Shown: piece after piece, positions 59,482 through 64,000 of the stretch
Numbering within the stretch: the stretch's first letter is position 1
How the letters are laid out: the number at the start of each line of letters is the position of its first letter
Source of the DNA: Hafnia psychrotolerans
Lineage (GTDB): Bacteria > Pseudomonadota > Gammaproteobacteria > Enterobacterales > Enterobacteriaceae
DNA length: 64,000 bases
Reading direction: 5' to 3'
Assembly: GCF_014639435.1 (NCBI RefSeq)
Contig: NZ_BMFZ01000012.1
Span: forward strand, 1 to 64,000
The notes under the pieces: model-generated
Told to the model about the DNA's origin: nothing
Database searches by the model: none
Seen by the model: only the letters and a program-made list of their open reading frames with translations
Made by a program: the position numbers and the translations under genes

Positions 59482-60849
59482 ATGTCTAGTCAACACAACC
59501 AAACGGGCAGTACTGCTGCGCGAACGGGTTCGCTTGATGCTTTTTTTAAAATCTCTGCACGCGGCAGCAATGTCCGTCAGGAGGTCATTGCCGGTCTGAC
59601 GACGTTCCTGGCGATGGTTTATTCCGTTATTGTTGTTCCGGCCATGTTGGGGAAAGCGGGTTTTTCACCGAGCGCCGTTTTTGTCTCAACCTGTCTGGTG
59701 GCAGGCTTCGGTTCTTTATTAATGGGACTGTGGGCTAACCTGCCGCTGGCAATTGGCTGTGCTATCTCACTGACGGCGTTTACCGCTTTCAGTCTGGTAT
59801 TGGGCCAGCACATCAGCGTACCCGTTGCTCTGGGTGCGGTCTTCCTGATGGGGGTGCTGTTTACCATCATCTCCGTAACCGGTATCCGCTCGTGGATATT
59901 ACGCAATCTACCAATGGGCGTTGCGCACGGGACCGGCATTGGTATCGGCCTGTTCTTGTTGCTTATCGCGGCCAACGGTGTCGGGCTGGTGATCAAAAAC
60001 CCTCTCGACGGCTTGCCGGTGACGCTTGGCGCGTTCACCTCTTTCCCGGTGATTATGACCTTACTCGGTTTGTCGGTGATCTTCGGTCTTGAAAAACTGC
60101 GCGTTCCTGGCGGTATTCTGCTGGTGATTATTGCGATCTCCATCATCGGCCTGATTTTTGATCCCGCGGTGAAGTATCAGGGGTTGTTCGCCATGCCGTC
60201 GTTGTCTGACGCGAGTGGACATTCTGTTCTGTTTAATCTCGACATCATGGGCGCGCTCAAACTGGCTGTGCTGCCAAGCGTGCTGGCGCTGGTCATGACG
60301 GCGGTGTTTGACGCGACTGGCACGATCCGCGCGGTTGCCGGGCAAGCTAACTTGCTCGATAAAGAGGGTCAGATCATCAGCGGGGGTAAAGCGCTGACAT
60401 CAGACTCCCTCAGTAGCATATTTGCGGGTTTGGTCGGTGCTTCGCCAGCGGCGGTGTATATCGAATCGGCGGCGGGTACAGCGGCAGGAGGCAAAACCGG
60501 CCTGACGGCAACGGTAGTTGGTGTACTGTTCCTGTTGATGCTTTTCTTGTCACCGCTCTCTTATCTGGTTCCGGCTTATGCTACGGCACCGGCGCTGATG
60601 TATGTTGGATTGTTGATGTTAAGCAACGTCACGAAACTGGATTTTGATGACTTTGTTGATGCCATGTCTGGACTGCTGTGTGCCGTCTTTATTGTGCTGA
60701 CCTGCAATATTGTGACCGGTATTATGTTGGGCTTTAGCGCACTGGTTATCGGCCGTATCTTCTCTGGCGAATGGCGTAAGCTTAATGTCGGCACGGTGAT
60801 CATCGCGGTGGCGTTAGTGGCGTTCTACGCGGGTGGATGGGCCATTTAA
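59482..60849 (+). CDS. ghxP: Guanine/hypoxanthine permease GhxP
   Basis: NCS2/AzgA-like purine:proton symporter with many membrane helices, 455 residues. It follows E. coli GhxP (YjcD) almost throughout: [57 protein letters not shown] and [18 protein letters not shown]. The start at 59482 (MSSQHNQTG) follows AGAGGG; a longer frame upstream is unlikely coding. It lies upstream of yjcE as in E. coli, but separated from it by a giant palindrome. Confidence 0.93.
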   Translation: MSSQHNQTGSTAARTGSLDAFFKISARGSNVRQEVIAGLTTFLAMVYSVIVVPAMLGKAGFSPSAVFVSTCLVAGFGSLLMGLWANLPLAIGCAISLTAFTAFSLVLGQHISVPVALGAVFLMGVLFTIISVTGIRSWILRNLPMGVAHGTGIGIGLFLLLIAANGVGLVIKNPLDGLPVTLGAFTSFPVIMTLLGLSVIFGLEKLRVPGGILLVIIAISIIGLIFDPAVKYQGLFAMPSLSDASGHSVLFNLDIMGALKLAVLPSVLALVMTAVFDATGTIRAVAGQANLLDKEGQIISGGKALTSDSLSSIFAGLVGASPAAVYIESAAGTAAGGKTGLTATVVGVLFLLMLFLSPLSYLVPAYATAPALMYVGLLMLSNVTKLDFDDFVDAMSGLLCAVFIVLTCNIVTGIMLGFSALVIGRIFSGEWRKLNVGTVIIAVALVAFYAGGWAI

Positions 60850-60913
60850 GATTTTTTAGGGCGAAAAAATGTAACGCCCTTTAAGGGCAAGGGCGGGTTT
60901 CGGGTTGCGGTCT

Positions 60914-61488
60914 GAACCCGCTTTTTAAATTCAAGGTCAAAACCTTGGGTTGCCACCCAAACCGGCCTTAAGAGGCGCCTATCGCCACGCCTCTTAAGAA
61001 TCTCCGGCTCTTTTAAAAACAGCAGCTGCGCTGGTCACAATGGCCGTGTTTCAGGTGCCGCTATTATCGCCGCAAAATGCCGCCGCGTTGCGGTTCCTTC
61101 ACTTCGGGTTCCAACCCGCGTAAAAAAACACGCGGTTTTGCACCTCTCGTTCAGCGCCATTTTTGAATGCGGCCTCGACATCTTTAAAGACAAATAACGT
61201 GCCGATTTTGATTTTGAATTTAAAGAAGCGTCGGCCGTGTTCAAAATGTCACTGGCAAGTCGGTGGAGAGACAACATCTTTACCCCTGGCTCGAACCCGC
61301 AGCCGGGAAACCCGTCAGGGCTGACATTTTACGGCTATCGCTGTGGCACCTGAAACACGTCCATCCCGATTCAGCGAAAGCGCGCAGTGAGAAAACGCAG
61401 GATTCCAAAGGAGGTTCGTTTACACCTCCTTTGGGCCAGTTTGGGCGGCTAGCCCGAGGTCTTAAACTTGAATTTAAAAGCGGGTTTA
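60914..61488. repeat. Giant imperfect inverted repeat (~575 bp) with side hairpins
   Basis: Four blocks pair in nested order: 60914-60937 with 61466-61487; 60939-60967 with 61434-61463; 61040-61079 with 61325-61364 (19 of 20 in the best part); and 61152-61188 with 61219-61254. The apex is at about 61190-61218. Side hairpins branch from each arm at 60967-60998 (11-bp stem) and 61405-61434 (10-bp stem), with different sequences but similar position. Smaller ones occur at 61105-61137. There is no convincing gene inside. It could be a structured RNA, an inverted duplication or a decayed element. Confidence 0.8.
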
Positions 61489-61592
61489 AGCACGCTCTGA
61501 TTTAACCCTCCCTCTTTTTTGATCTACTATTCCCATGGTATGTGTCGGACTCAGTTCGACTGGAATCATAAAAAAAAGAGTCTAAGGAAAGC

Positions 61593-63242
61593 ATGGAAAT
61601 CTTCTTTACTATTCTGATTTTGATTCTGGTGGTGTCGCTCTCAGGCATCGTGACCAGAATGTTGCCGTTTCAAGTTCCACTTCCTCTCATGCAAATCACC
61701 GTCGGGGCTTTGCTGGCCTGGCCGAATTTTGGCTTGCATGTGGATTTCGACCCGGAACTATTTTTAGTCCTCTTTATTCCTCCGCTACTGTTTGCCGATG
61801 GCTGGAAAACCCCAACCCGTGAATTTTTACACCACGGGCGTGAAATACTGGGGCTCGCGCTTGTGCTGGTGCTGCTCACGGTGGTCGGTATCGGTTATCT
61901 GATTTATATGATGGTGCCTGATATCCCACTGGTCGCCGCTTTTGCGTTGGCGGCGGTACTCTCTCCTACCGATGCTGTGGCGCTTGGCGGCATTGTCGGT
62001 AAAGGGCGCATTCCTAAATCGATCATGGGCGTGTTGGAAGGCGAGGCACTAATGAATGACGCGTCCGGCCTGGTGTCACTGAAATTTGCTATCGCGGTGG
62101 CCATGGGCACCATGATCTTTACCGTCGGTGGTGCTTCGGTTGAGTTTCTCAAAGTGGCTATTGGCGGTCTGATGGCTGGTGTGGCGGTGACTTGGCTGTA
62201 CAGTAAATCGTTGCGCATTATGAGCCGCTGGAGCGGCGATGATCCCGCGACGCAAATCGTGTTTCTTCTGCTGTTACCCTTTGCCTCATATCTGATTGCC
62301 GAACATATCGGTGTGTCAGGCATTCTGGCTGCCGTGGCTGCCGGTATGACCATCAGCCAGTCCGGTATTATCCGTAATGCACCACTGGCGATGCGCCTGC
62401 GTGCCAACAGCGTATGGTCGATGCTGGAGTTTGTATTTAACGGCATGGTGTTCATTCTGCTTGGTCTTCAATTGCCGGGTATTCTTGAGAATTCGCTCGT
62501 TCAGGCTACGCATGATCCTTCGATTGTCACCTGGCACCTATTTGCGGATGTCGGCATTATTTACTTTGCGCTGTTGCTGCTGCGTTTTGTCTGGCTGTGG
62601 GTGATGAAAAACATCAGTAACCGTTTCATGAAAAAGAAACCGTTACTGTTTGGCAGCTACAGTACTCGTGAATTGTGGGTCGCCTCGTTCGCTGGGGTGC
62701 GCGGAGCAATAACCCTGGCGGGTGTGCTCTCTATTCCCTTATTCCTGACCGATGGCAGCGCTTTTCCGTCGCGTTACCAACTGGTGTTTCTTGCGACCGG
62801 TGTGATCCTGTTCTCACTGATTGCCGGCGTGATTGCCCTGCCATTCCTGCTCAAAGGCGTAGTGGTCGCCGACGGTTCGACCTTCCGAAAAGAGGAGCGC
62901 ATGGCGAAGTCGATTGCTGCCGAAGTGGCGATTGAAAGCCTGCATAAAATGGAGGAACGACTCGCGGCGGATGCTGAAGAGAATATCGACGAGCAGACGC
63001 TAAAGGAGATCAGCTCACGGGTGATAGGGACATTGCGGCGGCGAACGGCCAATAAAGATGATATAGAAGCCGCGCTGAAGCTGGAAAACCTCGAGCGCCG
63101 CTTCCGCCTCACGGCCCTACGTGCGGAGCGTGGTGAGTATTATCACCTGCGCGCTACTCAGAAAATCAGTAACGAAACCTTGCAAAAACTGCTGCATGAC
63201 CTCGATTTACTTGAAGCGTTGTTGGCAGAGAAGGAAGTCTGA
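61593..63242 (+). CDS. yjcE: Na+/H+ antiporter YjcE (CPA1 family)
   Basis: 549-residue cation:proton antiporter, the same length as E. coli YjcE. About twelve hydrophobic segments include the ion-binding region LSPTDAVALGGIVGKGRIPK and GEALMNDASGLVSLKFAIAVAM. FAGVRGAITLAGVLSIPL lies later, followed by a hydrophilic C-terminus (about 420-549). An AAGGAAAGC site precedes the ATG. Position after ghxP is conserved. No obvious damage. Confidence 0.92.
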   Translation: MEIFFTILILILVVSLSGIVTRMLPFQVPLPLMQITVGALLAWPNFGLHVDFDPELFLVLFIPPLLFADGWKTPTREFLHHGREILGLALVLVLLTVVGIGYLIYMMVPDIPLVAAFALAAVLSPTDAVALGGIVGKGRIPKSIMGVLEGEALMNDASGLVSLKFAIAVAMGTMIFTVGGASVEFLKVAIGGLMAGVAVTWLYSKSLRIMSRWSGDDPATQIVFLLLLPFASYLIAEHIGVSGILAAVAAGMTISQSGIIRNAPLAMRLRANSVWSMLEFVFNGMVFILLGLQLPGILENSLVQATHDPSIVTWHLFADVGIIYFALLLLRFVWLWVMKNISNRFMKKKPLLFGSYSTRELWVASFAGVRGAITLAGVLSIPLFLTDGSAFPSRYQLVFLATGVILFSLIAGVIALPFLLKGVVVADGSTFRKEERMAKSIAAEVAIESLHKMEERLAADAEENIDEQTLKEISSRVIGTLRRRTANKDDIEAALKLENLERRFRLTALRAERGEYYHLRATQKISNETLQKLLHDLDLLEALLAEKEV

Positions 63243-63268
63243 TCGTCTTTCCTCATACCACGGGTGCG

Positions 63269-64000
63269 CTATATGGCGTGCGCACCTTCTTCTCCTTCCT
63301 GCTGCCAGTACTCTCTGCAAAGTGCAATCCATGCCTGGGCACAGTGTGATAAATAGCTCCCCTGATGCCAGATAAGGCCCAGTTGCCAGGGCATAGCGGG
63401 TTCCAGCGGGATCCACATCAGGCTGTGTTTATCCAACTGCCGGCAGATAGGTTCTGGCAAAATAGCGATGCCCATACCGGTTTGTACCATAGCAGCGAGG
63501 AAATCCCACTGACCACTGCGGGCGGCGATTTTTGGCGTAAATCCATGGGTGCTGAAGGCGTCCATCAACATGCGGTAGAGCGCAAAATCTTCGTTATAAA
63601 TCAAGATGCTTTCACTAGCCAGTTCGGCAATCGGGACTCTGGTGCGGTTTAGCCATTTCTCGTTGCGTGGTACCACGACGCACAGCGGGTGACTGAAGAG
63701 CGGCAACGACGTTATTGAGGTGACGGCGTCGGCGGGCAGGGCGGTCAGTGCCAGGTCTAGTTCACCGGAGATCACCGCCTGTTGCACCGTCAGACCCCCA
63801 AACTCTGAGATGATCAACTCAATCCCGGGATAGTGTTGGCGAAATTTGCCGATCAGCGGTGCTATTTGTGTCCCTACCATTGGTGGGATCCCCAGCCGCA
63901 GTCGCCCACGTTTCGCCGAGTTGATGTCCTCCAGTTCGGCTTCGAGTTGACGGAACTCTTCCAAAATATGCAGGCCGCGCTGATACACCGCCTGCCCGCT
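63269..64000 (-). CDS. LysR-family regulator, truncated by the window edge
   Basis: The C-terminal part of a LysR-type regulator is present; the frame runs open to the window end (SGQAVYQRG...), so the winged helix lies beyond it. The effector domain is clear: GRLRLGIPPMVGTQIAPLI, ISEFGGLTVQQAVISGELDLAL and GMGIAILPEPI. It resembles the CidR/YwbI group, but this is not certain. Convergent with yjcE with a gap of 26 bases. Confidence 0.85.
   Translation of the reverse strand, partial: SGQAVYQRGLHILEEFRQLEAELEDINSAKRGRLRLGIPPMVGTQIAPLIGKFRQHYPGIELIISEFGGLTVQQAVISGELDLALTALPADAVTSITSLPLFSHPLCVVVPRNEKWLNRTRVPIAELASESILIYNEDFALYRMLMDAFSTHGFTPKIAARSGQWDFLAAMVQTGMGIAILPEPICRQLDKHSLMWIPLEPAMPWQLGLIWHQGSYLSHCAQAWIALCREYWQQEGEEGAHAI

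Noticed and set aside
61035-61505. Two 80-codon frames inside the giant palindrome (61035-61277 minus, 61263-61505 plus)
   Set aside because: They follow the inverted-repeat structure, resemble no protein family and lack good start signals.

Overview
This 64 kb window is chromosomal DNA of an enterobacterium (order Enterobacterales). Nearly every housekeeping protein aligns closely, by recall, with its Escherichia coli counterpart. The order metA-aceBAK-iclR-metH-yjbB-lysC-pgi-psiE-ubiCA-plsB-dgkA-lexA-yjbJ-zur-dusA-pspG-qorA-dnaB-alr-tyrB-yjbR-uvrA-ssb-ghxP-yjcE is the E. coli minute 90-92 backbone. Long-palindrome intergenic repeats, a RIO-type kinase, a PheC-like enzyme and the missing dinF, pepE and rluF point to a Yersiniaceae/Pectobacteriaceae-type relative (Rahnella, Serratia or Ewingella group) rather than Escherichia. 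The genus cannot be fixed from the sequence alone.

Layout. 1-0.2 kb: tandem terminators and a 5S-like scrap, as expected downstream of an rRNA operon. 0.4-11.3 kb: methionine and glyoxylate genes (metA, aceBAK, iclR, metH) with MetJ and IclR operators. 11.4-19.2 kb: an accessory operon for an organophosphorus compound (PhnR-like regulator, binding protein, alkaline-phosphatase-superfamily hydrolase, two permeases, ATPase, HAD phosphatase) that runs straight into yjbB, the phosphate exporter. 19.3-22.1 kb: panS and lysC with a lysine riboswitch. 22.3-36 kb: pgi to dnaB/alr, mostly core genes. 37-40.5 kb: alr and tyrB separated by a periplasmic PheC-like dehydratase and a YitT-family membrane protein. 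40.6-44.8 kb: yjbR, then a flavin/GST pair divergent from a LysR regulator, and a secreted esterase. 44.8-48.6 kb: uvrA/ssb. 48.7-58.9 kb: an accessory stretch between ssb and ghxP (Ppx/GppA-like fragment, tautomerase, AT-rich reductase, RIO kinase, two orphan metal/oxyanion-binding proteins with a ModE-like site, GNAT, inositol-phosphatase family, chemoreceptor, GST). 59.3-64 kb: ghxP, a ~575-bp giant imperfect palindrome, yjcE and a truncated LysR gene.

Most notable points: lexA carries two lesions (a 9-codon in-frame loss beside the catalytic serine, and replacement of the last 20 residues by 37 unrelated ones read from former 3' UTR); a giant inverted repeat with side hairpins at 60.9-61.5 kb; an unannotated CRP-site/small-ORF/terminator unit at 32.9-33.2 kb; a probable ModE-controlled pair of binding proteins lacking any permease; and a protein that looks like only the second half of a Ppx/GppA domain. 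No CRISPR array, insertion sequence, tRNA or prophage was seen.
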